From positions 434,001-498,000 of the forward strand of contig NZ_CP088022.1 of assembly GCF_013373795.3 (NCBI RefSeq): a stretch of 64,000 nucleotides of DNA, given 5' to 3'. Source of the stretch: Bradyrhizobium quebecense (GTDB lineage Bacteria > Pseudomonadota > Alphaproteobacteria > Rhizobiales > Xanthobacteraceae). Shown here in pieces: positions 9,790 through 18,123 of this stretch. A model generated the notes under the pieces. That model was given only the letters and a program-made list of their open reading frames with translations. It ran no database searches and was not told where the DNA came from. How positions within the stretch are numbered: the stretch's first letter is position 1; each line of letters opens with the position of its first letter. The position numbers were made by a program, and so were the translations under genes.

Positions 9790-10676
9790 TTTACCTCCGG
9801 CGGCAGCGACGACAGGATCGAATCCACATTGCCGCCGGTCTTCAGGCCGAAGATGGTGCCGCGATCGTAGAGCAGGTTGAATTCGACATAGCGGCCGCGG
9901 CGGATCAGCTGCTCGTCGCGATCCTCCGCGCTCCAGGCGGCCTCGAAATTGCGCCGCACCAGGTCGGGATAGATATTCAGGAAGCTGCGCCCGACGTCCT
10001 GGGTGAAGGCGAGGTCGGCTTCCCAATCGCCGCTGTCGTGCCAATCATAGAAGATGCCGCCGATGCCGCGGGCTTCCTTGCGGTGTGGCAGATAGAAATA
10101 GTCGTCGCACCATTTCTTGTACTTGTCGTAGTCGGCGACGCCGTTCGGTCCGCTGCAGGCCGCTTTCATCGCGGCATGGAAGGCGACCGTATCGGGGTCT
10201 TGCTGGGTGCGTCGCCGGTTCAGCACCGGCGTCAAATCGGCGCCGCCGCCGAACCAGGCCTTGGTGGTGACGACGAAGCGGGTGTTCATGTGCACGGCGG
10301 GCACGTTCGGATTGCGCAAATGCGCGATCAGCGAAATGCCCGACGCCCAGAACCTCGGATCGTCGGCAGCGCCGGGAATCTGCGCGCGGAATTCGGGAGC
10401 GAACTCGCCATGCACGGTCGAGCAGTGCACGCCGACCTTCTCGAACAGCCGGCCCTTCATGATCGACATCACGCCGCCGCCGCCGGGCTTGCCGGTGTGG
10501 TCGGTGCGGTCCCAAGGCGTGCGCACGAACCGGCCGGCGTTGCCGGGATAAAGCGCTGCGGGGGCATCGTCCTCGAGCGTCTCGAAGGCCGCGCAGGTCT
10601 CGTTGCGCAGCGCCTCGAACCAGCTGCGCGCACGCGCCTTGCGGTCCTCTATGATGGTGGGGTCTGTTGGCAGCAT
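9780..10676 (-). CDS. hemF: Oxygen-dependent coproporphyrinogen III oxidase
   Basis: A 298-residue protein that decarboxylates coproporphyrinogen III to protoporphyrinogen IX with O2, a late step of haem synthesis. Family signatures include [11 protein letters not shown], the VHMNTRF stretch, [10 protein letters not shown] and the C-terminal [18 protein letters not shown] segment. ATG at 10676 follows the queD-like stop (TAG) by two bases. The longer open frame upstream lies inside the queD-like gene and is ignored. Haem demand by the bc1 genes nearby is consistent but not evidence of co-regulation. Confidence 0.95.
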   Translation of the reverse strand: MLPTDPTIIEDRKARARSWFEALRNETCAAFETLEDDAPAALYPGNAGRFVRTPWDRTDHTGKPGGGGVMSIMKGRLFEKVGVHCSTVHGEFAPEFRAQIPGAADDPRFWASGISLIAHLRNPNVPAVHMNTRFVVTTKAWFGGGADLTPVLNRRRTQQDPDTVAFHAAMKAACSGPNGVADYDKYKKWCDDYFYLPHRKEARGIGGIFYDWHDSGDWEADLAFTQDVGRSFLNIYPDLVRRNFEAAWSAEDRDEQLIRRGRYVEFNLLYDRGTIFGLKTGGNVDSILSSLPPEVKWP

Positions 10677-10678
10677 GG

Positions 10679-11056
10679 CTAACCTTGCGGGCCGAAATAG
10701 GTACAGCTCTCGTTGCAGCTGTCGCGATGGACGCTGACGCGGGTCAGCTTGCCCGCGTGTTGCAATCGCTCCCAGATGAAGCGTGAGAGATTCTCCAGCG
10801 TCGGGACACCGATCGCCTCGATCTTGTTGAGGAACTTGTGGTCGAGCGTCTTCTGCACCTCGGCCATGGCGCGTTCGAGCAGGCCGAGATCGACCACCAT
10901 CCCGGTTTTCGGATCGGGCGTGCCGCGGACGGTAACCTCGGCTCGAAACGAGTGACCGTGGATCTCCTCGCTGGCGGTGCCAAAGGTCGTTCCGGATAGC
11001 GCATGCGCAGCCTCGAACCGAAACGCTTTCGTCAATTCCCACATCTCGTTCAACAA
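10679..11056 (-). CDS. QueD/6-pyruvoyl-tetrahydropterin synthase family protein with altered active site
   Basis: A 125-residue COG0720 protein. The three zinc-binding histidines are present (FEAAH and IHGH), as is the DHKFLN Asp-His pair. The catalytic Cys that normally lies four residues before HGH in QueD (Cys27 in E. coli) is Ser here (ASEEIHGH), and the pterin-anchoring Glu of the C-terminal RETC motif is Asp (RDSC). The E-x-x-H-G-H arrangement resembles the PTPS-III variant reported to replace dihydroneopterin aldolase in folate synthesis. Adjacency to queE argues for queuosine synthesis. Which reaction it performs is open. Confidence 0.8.
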   Translation of the reverse strand: MLNEMWELTKAFRFEAAHALSGTTFGTASEEIHGHSFRAEVTVRGTPDPKTGMVVDLGLLERAMAEVQKTLDHKFLNKIEAIGVPTLENLSRFIWERLQHAGKLTRVSVHRDSCNESCTYFGPQG

Positions 11057-11078
11057 TCCAGTTCTGACAAAGTAGAGT

Positions 11079-11714
11079 TCATCTAATGCCGAGCGTCTTG
11101 TGCGTCTGCACGCTGAGGCGCCATTGCGGGTGCTTCAGGCAGTATTCGATCGCCCGCTCGGTATTTTCGATCACGTCGGGGCCGTCCATCGGCTGCAGCG
11201 AGAAGCGCTCGAAGGCGAGCCCGGCGAAGTCCTCCGGCGCGTTTTCCGGTTGCGGATAGACCAGCTTGAGCTCGTGTCCCTTGCGCACCACGAGCTCGGT
11301 TGCGGCCTTGGGGCTGACGCAGATCCAGTCGAGCCCGTCGGGCGGGGCGATGGTGCCGTTGGTCTCGATCGCGATCGCAAAGCCGTGGCCGTGCAGGGCC
11401 TCGATCAGAGCTTTATCGACCTGCAGCAGCGGCTCGCCGCCGGTCAGCACCACGTAGCGGTCGGCTTCGCCCCCGGTCCATTGCGCGGCAATGGTGCCGG
11501 CGAGCTCGGTCGCGTCGGCATAGCGGCCGCCGAGCGTGCCGTCGGTGCCGACGAAATCGGTGTCGCAGAACCAGCAGACTGCGCCGGCGCGGTCCTGCTC
11601 GCGGCCGCTCCAGAGATTGCAGCCGGCGAAGCGGCAGAACACGGAGGCCCGGCCCGCATGGGCGCCTTCGCCCTGCAGGGTGAGAAATATCTCCTTGACC
11701 GCGTAGCTCACCAA
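11079..11714 (-). CDS. queE: 7-carboxy-7-deazaguanine synthase
   Basis: A 211-residue radical SAM enzyme that contracts carboxy-tetrahydropterin to 7-carboxy-7-deazaguanine in queuosine/preQ0 synthesis. The [4Fe-4S] cysteines are C32, C47 and C50, giving the expanded CX14CX2C spacing seen in many QueE proteins rather than CX3CX2C. The N-terminus EIFLTLQGEG and the TGGEPLLQ motif fit the family. It lies eight bases downstream of trmL and just upstream of the queD-like gene. Confidence 0.94.
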   Translation of the reverse strand: MVSYAVKEIFLTLQGEGAHAGRASVFCRFAGCNLWSGREQDRAGAVCWFCDTDFVGTDGTLGGRYADATELAGTIAAQWTGGEADRYVVLTGGEPLLQVDKALIEALHGHGFAIAIETNGTIAPPDGLDWICVSPKAATELVVRKGHELKLVYPQPENAPEDFAGLAFERFSLQPMDGPDVIENTERAIEYCLKHPQWRLSVQTHKTLGIR

Positions 11715-11721
11715 ATATCCC

Positions 11722-12237
11722 TTAAGTTACCGAACCGGCAGTTCCTGAGCCGGCAAGTCCTGAGCCGGCAAGTCCTGAACCGGCAAGTCCTGAACCCGTC
11801 TGCCGCAGCGCCTCTCCGACTGCCATGGCCGCGGTGACCGCCACATTGAGCGAGCGCAGGGACGGCCTGATCGGAATCAGCAGCCGCGCATCCGCGGCGG
11901 CCACAACCGCGTCGGTCACCCCTGCCGTTTCGCGCCCGAACAGCAGCACATCGGAGGCCGAATACGCGAAATCAAGGTAGGATTTCGCTGCCTTGGTCGT
12001 GAACAGAACCAGCCGGCATCCGGCCTCGGCCCGCCATTCCTCGAATTTCGACCATGAGTCGTGACGCTTCAACCGCACATGGTCGAGATAGTCCATACCC
12101 GCCCGGCGGAAATTCCGGTCCGAGGTGTCGAACCCTGCCGGTTCGATGATATGGGCTGCCACGTCCAGGCAGGCGCAGAGGCGCAGAATCGTCCCTGTAT
12201 TCTGGGGGATGTCGGGCTGGAACAGCGCGATCTGCAT
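11722..12237 (-). CDS. trmL: tRNA (cytidine(34)-2'-O)-methyltransferase
   Basis: A 171-residue SPOUT-fold methyltransferase that 2'-O-methylates the wobble base of tRNA-Leu. It has the N-terminal ALFQPDIPQNTGTILRLCAC stretch, the FGRETAG loop and the C-terminal knot RPSLRSLNVAVTAAMAVGEALR. The last ~20 residues are an unusual tail of GSGLA pentapeptides encoded by 15-bp repeats. First gene of the minus-strand run; divergent from petA across 277 bp. Confidence 0.93.
   Translation of the reverse strand: MQIALFQPDIPQNTGTILRLCACLDVAAHIIEPAGFDTSDRNFRRAGMDYLDHVRLKRHDSWSKFEEWRAEAGCRLVLFTTKAAKSYLDFAYSASDVLLFGRETAGVTDAVVAAADARLLIPIRPSLRSLNVAVTAAMAVGEALRQTGSGLAGSGLAGSGLAGSGTAGSVT
11733..11792 (+). repeat. 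Four 15-bp tandem repeats encoding the TrmL tail
   Basis: Four consecutive 15-bp units at 11733, 11748, 11763 and 11778, consensus ARCCGGCAAGTCCTG on the plus strand. They keep the trmL frame and encode GSGLA-type pentapeptides immediately before its stop. Units two and three are identical; the outer two differ at one or a few bases. Confidence 0.95.
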
Positions 12238-12514
12238 GGTGCGGGCGACCTGTGAAATCCGGATGAAATTGTCTCAATAAAACATCGCTTGGCGCGGATT
12301 TCGTGCATTGCACGTGTGCGAGCCGATAGCGGGCTTGCGCTCGTCCGGCAAGGGTGCCAATAGAACGATTCTGGACTGCTGTTCCGCCATTTGGGGTGGG
12401 GAATAGCGGTTTTCTGCCGCCGCGGGGGCCGCGGGCGCCGGCAGCCTTTCTTGGGGCGCGTTCTGCGTCTCCGGGGCGGTTCCACCGGCTGCAGAAAAGA
12501 AAGGGCTAGGAATC

Positions 12515-13045
12515 GTGACGACAGCGTCTTCGGCGGACCATCCGACACGCCGTGATTTTCTCTTTGTTGCAACCGGAGCTGCCGCCGTCGTCGGCGCAGC
12601 CGCGACCGTCTGGCCGCTGGTTGCCCAGATGAACCCGGATGCCGCGACGATCGCGGCCGGCGCGCCGATCCAGGTCGATCTGACGCCGATCGCCGAGGGC
12701 CAGGACATCAAGGTCTTCTGGCGCGGCAAGCCGATCTACATCAGCCACCGTACCAAGAAGCAGATCCAGGAGGCCCAGAGCGTCGCGCTCTCGAGCCTGC
12801 CCGATCCGCAGCCCGACTCGGCCCGCGTCAAGGCAGGCCACGACCAGTGGCTGGTCGTGATCGGCATCTGCACCCATCTCGGCTGTATCCCGATCGCCCA
12901 TGAGGGCAATTACGACGGCTTCTTCTGCCCCTGCCACGGCTCGCAGTACGACTCCTCCGGTCGTATCCGCCAGGGGCCGGCACCCGCCAACCTGCCGGTG
13001 CCGCCCTACGCCTTCCTTACCGACACCAAAATCCAGATCGGCTAA
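12515..13045 (+). CDS. petA: Ubiquinol-cytochrome c reductase Rieske iron-sulfur subunit
   Basis: A 176-residue Rieske protein (FbcF in Bradyrhizobium) of the bc1 complex. It carries an N-terminal Tat-type RRDFLFVAT signal with one membrane helix (~15-38), and the [2Fe-2S] ligands CTHLGC and CPCHGS, binding two Cys and two His. The start is GTG at 12515, supported by an AAAGAAAGGG-type purine stretch upstream. fbcH follows 72 bases downstream, forming the petA-fbcH operon. Confidence 0.96.
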   Translation: MTTASSADHPTRRDFLFVATGAAAVVGAAATVWPLVAQMNPDAATIAAGAPIQVDLTPIAEGQDIKVFWRGKPIYISHRTKKQIQEAQSVALSSLPDPQPDSARVKAGHDQWLVVIGICTHLGCIPIAHEGNYDGFFCPCHGSQYDSSGRIRQGPAPANLPVPPYAFLTDTKIQIG

Positions 13046-13117
13046 GTCCCGGACATCACGGGACTTCGGCTTCCCCTTGGACCCATCGCGTCGTTTTTCT
13101 TCTTCAGGATCGCATCA

Positions 13118-15190
13118 ATGAGCGGACCATCTGATTTTCAACCGAGCAACCCCGCCTTGAAGTGGATCGAACGGCGCCTTCCCATCTTCGGCCTCGTCCA
13201 CTCCTCGTTCGTGGCCTATCCGACGCCGCGCAACCTGAACTACTGGTGGACCTTCGGCGCCATCCTTTCGATGATGCTGGCGCTGCAGATCCTGACCGGC
13301 GTGATCCTGGCGATGCACTACACGCCGCACGCCGATCTCGCCTTCAAGTCGGTCGAGCTTATCGTCCGCGACGTCAACTACGGCTGGCTTCTGCGCAACA
13401 TGCATGCCTGCGGCGCGTCGATGTTCTTCTTCGCCGTCTACATCCACATGTTCCGCGGTCTCTATTACGGGTCGTACAAGGAGCCGCGCGAGGTGCTGTG
13501 GATCCTCGGCGTCATCATCTACCTGCTGATGATGGCGACCGGCTTCATGGGCTACGTGCTGCCGTGGGGCCAGATGAGCTTCTGGGGCGCCACCGTCATC
13601 ACCAATCTGTTCTCGGCCGTGCCGTATTTCGGCGAGAGCATCGTGACCCTGCTGTGGGGCGGCTATTCGGTCGGCAATCCGACGCTGAACCGCTTCTTCT
13701 CGCTGCACTATCTGCTGCCGTTCGTGATCGCCGGCGTGGTCGTGCTGCACGTCTGGGCGCTGCATGTCGCGGGGCAGAACAACCCGGCCGGCGTCGAGGC
13801 CAAGACCGAGAAGGACACCGTGCCGTTCACCCCGTATGCGACGATCAAGGACGCGTTCGGTGTGTCGTGCTTCCTGATCTTCTTCGCCTGGTTCATCTTC
13901 TACATGCCGAACTATCTCGGCGACGCCGACAACTACATCCCGGCGAACCCCGGCGTGACCCCGGCGCACATCGTGCCTGAATGGTACTATCTGCCGTTCT
14001 ACGCGATCCTGCGCTCGATCCCGAACAAGCTCGCCGGCGTCGTGGCGATGTTCTCGGCGATCATCATCCTGTGCTTCCTGCCCTGGCTCGACAGCGCACG
14101 GACCCGTTCGTCGAAGTATCGTCCGCTGGCCAAGCAGTTCTTCTGGATCTTCGTGGTGGTCTGCATCCTGCTCGGCTATCTCGGCTCGCAGCCGCCGGAA
14201 GGCATCTATGTGATCGCCGGCCGGATCCTGACGGTGTGCTACTTCGCCTACTTCCTGATCGTGCTGCCGCTGCTCGCCCGCATCGAGACGCCGCGCCCGG
14301 TGCCGAACTCGATCGCCGACGACGTGCTGGCGAAGAGCAAGGGCAGGGCCGCGACCGCAGCCTCCGTCATGCTCGCGCTGGTGGTGGCTGGCGGCCTGTT
14401 CGCCGGCAGCACCCAGAACGCCAAGGCCGAGGAGGGCGGCGACGCCCCGCCGGCGCAGAGCTGGTCGTTCTCCGGCCCGTTCGGCAAGTATGACCGCGGC
14501 TCGCTGCAGCGTGGCCTGAAGGTCTACAAGGAAGTCTGCTCGGCCTGCCACGGCCTGTCCTATGTCGCGTTCCGCAACCTCGCCGATGCCGGCGGCCCCG
14601 GCTATTCGGAGGCGCAGGCGGCTGCGTTTGCGTCCGAGTACAAGATCAAGGACGGCCCCAACGACCAGGGCGAGATGTTCGAGCGTCCGGGCCGCCCAGC
14701 GGACTACTTCCCGGCGCCGTTCCCGAACGAGCAGGCCGCGCGCGCGGCCAATGGCGGCGCGGCGCCGCCCGACCTCTCGCTGATCACCAAGGCACGGTCC
14801 TACAAGCGCGGCTTCCCGCAATTCGTGATCGACTTCTTCAGCCAGTACCAGGAGCAGGGACCCGACTACGTCGACGCCATCCTGCAGGGCTTCGAGGACA
14901 AGGTCCCGGTCGGCGTGACGATCCCGGAAGGCTCGTACTACAACAAGTACTTCCCCGGCCATGCCATCAAGATGCCGAAGCCGCTGTCCGACGGTCAGGT
15001 GACCTTCGACGACGGTTCGCCGGCGACGGTCAAGCAGTACGCGCACGACGTCACCACGTTCCTGATGTGGGCCGCCGAGCCGCACATGGAAGAGCGCAAG
15101 CGGATCGGCATGCAGGTGTTCTTCTTCCTCGTGATCTTCGCCATCCTGATGTACTTCACCAAGCGCAAGGTCTGGGCCGACGCTCACTGA
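13118..15190 (+). CDS. fbcH: Cytochrome b/c1 fusion polyprotein of the bc1 complex
   Basis: A 690-residue fusion of cytochrome b (about 1-405) and cytochrome c1 (about 435-690). In Bradyrhizobium japonicum such a FbcH precursor is cleaved into the two cytochromes. Haem b ligands are H96/H110 and H197/H211. The linker contains a hydrophobic signal-like segment (about 413-432) that would export the c1 domain. The c1 haem site is CSACH (C474, C477, H478), and the likely axial Met is in [10 protein letters not shown]-terminal helix anchors c1. A strong terminator follows. Confidence 0.97.
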   Translation: MSGPSDFQPSNPALKWIERRLPIFGLVHSSFVAYPTPRNLNYWWTFGAILSMMLALQILTGVILAMHYTPHADLAFKSVELIVRDVNYGWLLRNMHACGASMFFFAVYIHMFRGLYYGSYKEPREVLWILGVIIYLLMMATGFMGYVLPWGQMSFWGATVITNLFSAVPYFGESIVTLLWGGYSVGNPTLNRFFSLHYLLPFVIAGVVVLHVWALHVAGQNNPAGVEAKTEKDTVPFTPYATIKDAFGVSCFLIFFAWFIFYMPNYLGDADNYIPANPGVTPAHIVPEWYYLPFYAILRSIPNKLAGVVAMFSAIIILCFLPWLDSARTRSSKYRPLAKQFFWIFVVVCILLGYLGSQPPEGIYVIAGRILTVCYFAYFLIVLPLLARIETPRPVPNSIADDVLAKSKGRAATAASVMLALVVAGGLFAGSTQNAKAEEGGDAPPAQSWSFSGPFGKYDRGSLQRGLKVYKEVCSACHGLSYVAFRNLADAGGPGYSEAQAAAFASEYKIKDGPNDQGEMFERPGRPADYFPAPFPNEQAARAANGGAAPPDLSLITKARSYKRGFPQFVIDFFSQYQEQGPDYVDAILQGFEDKVPVGVTIPEGSYYNKYFPGHAIKMPKPLSDGQVTFDDGSPATVKQYAHDVTTFLMWAAEPHMEERKRIGMQVFFFLVIFAILMYFTKRKVWADAH

Positions 15191-15217
15191 CCTCGGGCAT
15201 GGTATCGCGCGTTTGAG

Positions 15218-15245
15218 AAAGCCCCTTCGGGGGCTTTTTTGTTTG
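15218..15245 (+). terminator. Rho-independent terminator of petA-fbcH
   Basis: A perfect 8-bp stem AAAGCCCC/GGGGCTTT with TTCG loop (15218-15237), followed by T-rich sequence. It lies 27 bases after the fbcH stop. Confidence 0.92.
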
Positions 15246-15249
15246 CTCC

Positions 15250-15280
15250 CGTCATTGCGAGCCGTTGGCCCGCAATGACG
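15250..15280. repeat. Solo palindrome of the CGTCATTGCG repeat family
   Basis: A 10-bp inverted repeat CGTCATTGCG/CGCAATGACG with an 11-base centre. The same arms bound the larger elements at 44267-44352 and 54978-55094, so this looks like a single-palindrome member of that family. Confidence 0.8.
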
Positions 15281-15355
15281 GCTAATTGATTGCTTCCTGG
15301 CTGTAGTGCGGACAAAATGCCGGCCAATCGGCCGGCAAACATTGCGGAGGAACTC

Positions 15356-16030
15356 ATGGGTACCAGCATCAACTTCAAGCGTCCGGACGGCAAGGAAGCG
15401 TCAGGCTATCTCGCCAACGCCGCGCGCGGCAACGCGCCCGGGGTCGTCGTGATCCAGGAATGGTGGGGGCTGCAGGACCAGATCAAGGGAATGTGCGACC
15501 GCTTCGCGCGGGCCGGTTTCGATGCGCTGGCGCCCGATCTCTATAAGGGCAAGGTGGTGCCGTATCACGACACCGACGCGGCCGGCAAAGAGATGAACTC
15601 GCTCGACTTCATGGACGCCACCACGCAGACGGTGCGCGGCGCCGCGCAATATCTTGGCAAGAACGGCGCCAAGGTCGGCCTGACCGGCTTCTGCCTCGGC
15701 GGCGCGGTGACCATCATCGGCGCCACCAAGATCCCGGAGCTGACCGCCGGTGTGGTGTTCTACGGCATTCCGCCGGAGCAGGCGGCCAAGCCGGCGGACG
15801 TGAGAATTCCGCTCCAAGGCCATTTCGCCACCAAGGACGACTGGTGCACGCCGGCACTGGTCGATGGTTTTGAGAAGGCGATGAGGGCCGCCGGCAAGTC
15901 GCTGGAGCTGTATCGCTATGACGCCGAGCACGGTTTCGGCAACGAGCAGCGCCTGTCGGTGCACGACCGGCAGTGCGCCGAACTGGCCTGGGACCGCGCG
16001 ACGGACTTCTTCAGGAAGCATCTCGGGTGA
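15356..16030 (+). CDS. Dienelactone hydrolase family protein
   Basis: A 224-residue alpha/beta hydrolase. The Cys-Asp-His triad can be read as GFCLGG (nucleophile Cys), the Asp in ATKDDW and the His in DAEHGFGN. Members hydrolyse dienelactone in chlorocatechol degradation or act on other small esters and lactones; no catabolic cluster surrounds it, so the substrate is unknown. ATG at 15356 is preferred because GGAGG lies six bases upstream (15346-15350). Confidence 0.9.
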   Translation: MGTSINFKRPDGKEASGYLANAARGNAPGVVVIQEWWGLQDQIKGMCDRFARAGFDALAPDLYKGKVVPYHDTDAAGKEMNSLDFMDATTQTVRGAAQYLGKNGAKVGLTGFCLGGAVTIIGATKIPELTAGVVFYGIPPEQAAKPADVRIPLQGHFATKDDWCTPALVDGFEKAMRAAGKSLELYRYDAEHGFGNEQRLSVHDRQCAELAWDRATDFFRKHLG

Positions 16031-16122
16031 GATCGAGACGGCATACGTCGCCGACCCGTTTGAAAAGGGAAACGTGAATGCTGCGGAGGTCGGCGTCCAC
16101 GGCGAACTGATCCGCCGGGTTG

Positions 16123-16575
16123 TTATTGCACACCCGGTTTGCTCACTGGATGGCTCTCGCGCCCCCGCAACAGATTCGTCAGGACAAAGTCCCGTTTCGG
16201 CATAAGCGAGACGCTTTCTGCCGGGAAATCGACACGCGGAGCCCGCAAAACGGTTGGCGAGTTCTCGGTTTTCGGTGTGTAGGGCAGGAAAACCAGAATT
16301 CTGCTCGAGAAGTCCTTGGGGCGCGCCGATATGATGACGGCGGCTGTTCGAGCGCCGTCGACCGTGCTGAAACTGTCGATCGCGACACTGACGAATTTTG
16401 CTTTCTTGTGATCCGTCATGAACCAGCTTTCCGCCATCTCTAGTATGAGGTTGGGGTCGTCCGTTCGCAGTCCGACGATTTCTTCTGTTGCGCCGCTCCA
16501 GAAGCTCAGTGTCAATTTCAGTCCGAACGGAAGCAAGAAACCGTCATCAAGAATAATTCGACTGGCAATAGCCAA
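16123..16575 (-). CDS. Hypothetical protein
   Basis: I do not recognise this protein. From the TTG at 16575 it is 150 residues, soluble and without clear motifs. The same frame stays open upstream to 16650, and the residues there (FSSDAELANLSHFAGRH) also look coding. A strong GGAGG at 16643-16639 precedes a CTG at 16632 by six bases, so a rare CTG start giving 169 residues is possible. Base composition is lower in GC than the neighbours, which suggests a lineage-specific or acquired gene. Confidence 0.5.
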   Translation of the reverse strand: MAIASRIILDDGFLLPFGLKLTLSFWSGATEEIVGLRTDDPNLILEMAESWFMTDHKKAKFVSVAIDSFSTVDGARTAAVIISARPKDFSSRILVFLPYTPKTENSPTVLRAPRVDFPAESVSLMPKRDFVLTNLLRGRESHPVSKPGVQ

Positions 16576-16793
16576 ATGCCGTCCCGCAAAGTGTGACAGG
16601 TTTGCCAGTTCGGCGTCGCTGGAAAAAAGCAGGGGACACCTCCGAAGTCACACGCGATGATCAATATGGTATTGACAGTTTACCCGGCATCTTGGTGCTA
16701 TCTCAGATTGAATGATGGCCTGTCAATGACCGACCGTAGCGGTCGGTTGAACAGCTCTGAAATAATCACGGTTGGCAGGAATAGCTCACCGAA
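16576..16793. other. Gap without a confident gene
   Basis: 218 bases of lower-GC sequence between the hypothetical gene and the VOC gene. Apart from the possible CTG-initiated extension and its ribosome site described for the hypothetical gene, I see nothing definite. Confidence 0.5.
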
Positions 16794-17792
16794 TCAGCCA
16801 GGTCGCCTCACCCCGTCCCACCACGGGCAGGTCCCCGACATCAGCTTGAAATTGCCTTCCAGCACCTGCACCGGCGCGCGCTTGCCTTCCGAGGCGGCGC
16901 GCATCCGCATCTCGCGCGCGACGGCACGGTCTTCCGGCGACAGCCAGACGCGTTCGTGGCCCCACAGGCTCGGGCCGTCATGCATCTCGAACGGCGTCCA
17001 GTTCGCCGGATCGATCTCGCGGCCGCCCCAGCCGCACTCGACCATGAAGGCTGACGGCGACTTGGCGTAGAACGAGGTCATCAGGTCGTTGGTGTGGCGG
17101 CCGAGCGTGACGTTGACCCGGTCTTCCTTCATCGCGATGTCGTAGGCCTGACCGACATCGTCGAGCGAGAACAATTCCACCATCAGATGATGCATGCCGT
17201 TGCTGCCGGTCTCGATCAGCGCCAGCGAGTGGTGGCGCGCATTGACGTGGAAGAAATAGGCGCGGAACGGCTTTTCGATGTAGTCGCTGAGGCCGAAGCC
17301 GAGCACGTCGACATAGAAGCTCATGACAGGGGCGAGATTCTCGACCGTCAGCACGGCGTGGCCGAGGCCGAGCGGCCCGGTGCGGAAGCCGGAGATCGAT
17401 CGGCCCGGCCGGAACGGCGTGTCGTCGATCTCGGCGCCATGAAACGCCTCGATACGGTTGCCGGCGGGATCCCGAAACGAGATCAGGCCGCGCACCCGCC
17501 TGGTATCGGCGAGCGCCTGCGGCTCGGCGGTCACGGCAACGCCGGCATGCTCAAGCCGCGCCGCCAGCGCGTCGAGGGCTGCGGCATCCGCCACCTCCCA
17601 GCCGAAGAACCTTGTCCCTTCGCCCTGCGCGCGGTCGATCACGATGCGCTGCTTGCGGTCGTCCATCCGGAAGGCAAGCAGCGAGTTGCCGCGCTCGATC
17701 GACTGCAGCCCGACCAGGCCGGTACCGAATTGCCGCCAGTCGTCGAGCGCGTCGGAGCCGAAGCCGGCATATCCGAGACCCAAAATCGCCAT
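16794..17792 (-). CDS. VOC family protein, type I extradiol dioxygenase-like
   Basis: A 332-residue protein with two vicinal-oxygen-chelate domains as in BphC-type extradiol ring-cleavage dioxygenases. The iron ligands appear intact: His145 in GLGHAVL, His201 or 202 in MHHLMVE and Glu252 in FMVECGW. The start is ATG at 17792, because GGTGGAGG lies just upstream with a good spacer; an in-frame ATG at 17807 is less well placed. It is divergent from trpL and has no other ring-cleavage genes nearby, so its catechol-type substrate is unknown. Confidence 0.85.
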   Translation of the reverse strand: MAILGLGYAGFGSDALDDWRQFGTGLVGLQSIERGNSLLAFRMDDRKQRIVIDRAQGEGTRFFGWEVADAAALDALAARLEHAGVAVTAEPQALADTRRVRGLISFRDPAGNRIEAFHGAEIDDTPFRPGRSISGFRTGPLGLGHAVLTVENLAPVMSFYVDVLGFGLSDYIEKPFRAYFFHVNARHHSLALIETGSNGMHHLMVELFSLDDVGQAYDIAMKEDRVNVTLGRHTNDLMTSFYAKSPSAFMVECGWGGREIDPANWTPFEMHDGPSLWGHERVWLSPEDRAVAREMRMRAASEGKRAPVQVLEGNFKLMSGTCPWWDGVRRPG

Positions 17793-17923
17793 CTGCGCCT
17801 CCACCATCTGTCTGTTTTTTGGGCGGCTGGTCACCGCTATTTCGACAAATCCTACGCGGATTCCGGTCGCTTCAAACCCCGAAAATGCCGTCCCGCCTTG
17901 GGGCAGGGGTGTCGGGCCATCCC

Positions 17924-17952
17924 TTGACACGGCACGCGTCGGGTGGTGAGTA
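17924..17952 (+). promoter_or_regulatory. Putative trp promoter
   Basis: TTGACA at 17924-17929, a perfect -35, is followed 17 bases later by TGAGTA (17947-17952), a weak -10. The predicted transcription start would be at about 17959, which is the A of the leader-peptide ATG. Confidence 0.55.
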
Positions 17953-17958
17953 GCGGCC

Positions 17959-18009
17959 ATGAGCACCGTTGCCAGTCCATCCCGTCGTTGGTGGCCCACC
18001 TTCTCATAG
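17959..18009 (+). CDS. trpL: trp operon leader peptide
   Basis: A 16-codon reading frame, MSTVASPSRRWWPTFS, ending in TAG at 18007-18009. It contains two adjacent Trp codons (17989-17994) and lies 115 bases upstream of trpE(G), as expected for ribosome-mediated attenuation known from rhizobial trpL-trpE(G). It has no visible Shine-Dalgarno and is probably the first codon of the transcript. The Trp codons lie directly against the 5' arm of a hairpin. Confidence 0.82.
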   Translation: MSTVASPSRRWWPTFS

Positions 18010-18110
18010 GTGGCCGGTGCGTTTTCATTTCTCAGAAACGTCGAAGGTCGCCATCGCAGTGCGACGGTCTCCCTTCGTTTGTCCTGTGTGGCGCTCTCTT
18101 CCCAAGTTTC
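17989..18110 (+). promoter_or_regulatory. trp attenuator region
   Basis: A hairpin with GGCCCACC (17993-18000) and GGTGGCC (18009-18015) overlaps the second Trp codon and the leader stop and is followed by GGTGCG and a T-rich run. Alternative stems downstream include CGTTT/AAACG (18020-18024 with 18036-18040) and GTCGC/GCGAC around 18050-18065. A ribosome stalled at the Trp codons would cover the first arm. Which stem is the true terminator cannot be settled by eye. Confidence 0.6.
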
Positions 18111-18123
18111 GTAAGAGGATCAC

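Noticed and set aside
13115..15187. 690-codon open frame antisense to fbcH, same length as fbcH
   Set aside because: It is a mirror effect of GC-rich codon use in fbcH. The product is His/Arg/Asp-rich with no domain, and fbcH itself is certain.
17959..18009. Possibility that the trpL frame is chance
   Set aside because: Rejected because adjacent Trp codons, hairpin placement and position before trpE(G) agree with rhizobial trpL. I therefore kept the call.
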